64,000 nucleotides of DNA from Roseobacter ponti (GTDB taxonomy: Bacteria > Pseudomonadota > Alphaproteobacteria > Rhodobacterales > Rhodobacteraceae): the NCBI RefSeq assembly GCF_012932215.1, contig NZ_CP048788.1, positions 558,001 to 622,000 on the forward strand, given 5' to 3'. A program made the position numbers and the translations under genes. The notes below the pieces were generated by a model that saw nothing but the letters and a program-made list of their open reading frames with translations, did not search any database and had not been told where the DNA came from. This document shows, one piece after another, positions 63,072 to 64,000 of this stretch (position 1 is the stretch's first letter; every line of letters begins with the position of its first letter).

Positions 63072-64000
63072 ATGGTGGGTGATCTTTTTGATACCGGGTC
63101 AGACACCGAAGTGCCCGCCGGCTACCGCCCGCTGGCGGACCGGCTGCGACCGCGTACGCTCGCAGAGGTCATCGGCCAGCGCCAGGTTCTGGGGCCTGAG
63201 GCGCCGCTGACGGTGATGCTGGCGTCCGGGGCGCTGAGTTCGCTGGTCCTCTGGGGACCGCCCGGCGTGGGCAAAACCACCATCGCAAGGCTGCTGGCGC
63301 ATGAGACCGATCTGCATTTCGTCCAGATCAGCGCGATTTTTACCGGAGTGCCCGATCTGCGCAAAGTCTTCGAAGCAGCAAAGATCCGGCGGCAGAACGG
63401 GCAGGGCACACTACTGTTCGTGGATGAGATTCACCGGTTCAACAAGGCCCAGCAGGACGGGTTTCTGCCGCATATGGAGGACGGTACGATCCTCCTCGTT
63501 GGGGCGACGACAGAAAACCCGTCGTTTGAGCTTAATGCAGCGGTTCTGAGCCGGGCGCAGGTACTGGTGCTGGAGCGGCTGGGCACAGAGGATCTGGAAC
63601 GACTGGCCCTACGGGCGGAGGCGGAACTGGACCGGGCGCTGCCGCTTGATACAGATGCCCGGACGGCGCTGTTGCAGATGGCTGACGGGGACGGACGCGC
63701 GCTCCTGAACCTTATTGAACAGGTCGCGGCCTGGAAAACTGACGCCACACTCGATACCGCTGCGTTGACGAAACGGCTGATGAAGCGGGCCGCGCAGTAC
63801 GACAAGGGCGGCGACAGTCACTATAACCTCATTTCTGCGCTGCATAAATCGGTGCGCGGGTCGGATCCGGATGCCGCTCTCTACTGGTTTGCGCGCATGC
63901 TCGAAGGGGGCGAGGATCCGCGCTATCTCGCGCGGCGCATCACCCGGATGGCGGTCGAGGATATCGGGCTGGCGGACCCGCAGGCCCAGGCCGTCTGTCT
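63072..64000 (+). CDS. rarA: Replication-associated recombination protein RarA (3' end outside window)
   Basis: RarA (MgsA) is an AAA+ ATPase of the clamp-loader/RuvB-like group acting at stalled replication forks. Walker A is GPPGVGKT at residues 62-69 and Walker B LLFVDEIHRFN near residue 117; sensor motif ATTENPSFE follows. About 310 residues are present, of a usual 430-440, so the C-terminal tetramerisation part lies beyond the window. It starts directly after the protease stop. Confidence 0.93.
   Translation, partial: MVGDLFDTGSDTEVPAGYRPLADRLRPRTLAEVIGQRQVLGPEAPLTVMLASGALSSLVLWGPPGVGKTTIARLLAHETDLHFVQISAIFTGVPDLRKVFEAAKIRRQNGQGTLLFVDEIHRFNKAQQDGFLPHMEDGTILLVGATTENPSFELNAAVLSRAQVLVLERLGTEDLERLALRAEAELDRALPLDTDARTALLQMADGDGRALLNLIEQVAAWKTDATLDTAALTKRLMKRAAQYDKGGDSHYNLISALHKSVRGSDPDAALYWFARMLEGGEDPRYLARRITRMAVEDIGLADPQAQAVC

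Overview
The window is a chromosomal segment of an alphaproteobacterium, most likely a marine Rhodobacteraceae (Roseobacter-group) member. The main grounds are an HxN-free, GC-rich, ribosomal-gene-dominated layout, an L3 protein with an Ala/Glu-rich C-terminal tail, an L10 ending in a duplicated GAPASNIA block, a VPLPA-CTERM-like secreted protein, and small families (DUF6473-like, twin-transmembrane, DUF1194) that I associate with this group. No 16S rRNA is present, so the genus cannot be named from the sequence alone.

Layout. (1) 1-9.4 kb: housekeeping and metabolic genes: a partial acyltransferase, 3-hydroxybutyryl-CoA dehydrogenase, etfAB, a PduO-type cobalamin adenosyltransferase, an SDR, an SH3b exported protein and parC. 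(2) 9.5-25.7 kb: a lipoprotein, the first tuf copy, a DUF892 protein, tRNA-Trp, secE-nusG, rplK-rplA, a structured leader, rplJ-rplL, and rpoB-rpoC with a strong terminator. (3) 25.8-32.3 kb: an EamA transporter convergent with a rhamnosyltransferase-like gene, then the str operon rpsL-rpsG-fusA-tuf. (4) 32.3-38.1 kb: a tightly packed minus-strand catabolic-looking operon (PF06684 protein, alpha/beta hydrolase, flavin reductase, luciferase-like monooxygenase, aldehyde dehydrogenase) with a divergent LysR regulator. It separates str from S10. (5) 38.2-61.6 kb: the S10/spc/alpha ribosomal genes in ancestral order but cut into five units by unrelated genes: rpsJ-rplC-rplD-rplW, rplB-rpsS-rplV-rpsC-rplP, rpmC through rpmD, rplO-secY-adk, and rpsM-rpsK-rpoA-rplQ. 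(6) 61.7-64 kb: a Do/HtrA protease and the start of rarA.

The ribosomal units work together to make the translation machinery, RNA polymerase core (rpoA, rpoB, rpoC), the Sec translocase core (secE, secY) and elongation factors. By eye, most units have a sigma70-type promoter with a 17-nt spacer just upstream and an intrinsic terminator just downstream, so the split superoperon appears to have been re-equipped piece by piece. The two tuf genes are near-identical over about 1.29 kb, including 109 bp past the stop and the terminator, a mark of gene conversion.

The most promising uncharacterised system is the LysR-controlled two-component flavin monooxygenase operon at 32.3-38.1 kb. Its substrate is not evident from sequence. 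Other items worth checking are a terminator-like hairpin inside the long str leader, a pair of mutually exclusive perfect inverted repeats at 44442-44488, and a short C-terminal motif shared by a lipoprotein and a neighbouring degraded ORF. No CRISPR array, insertion sequence, prophage or rRNA gene was seen.
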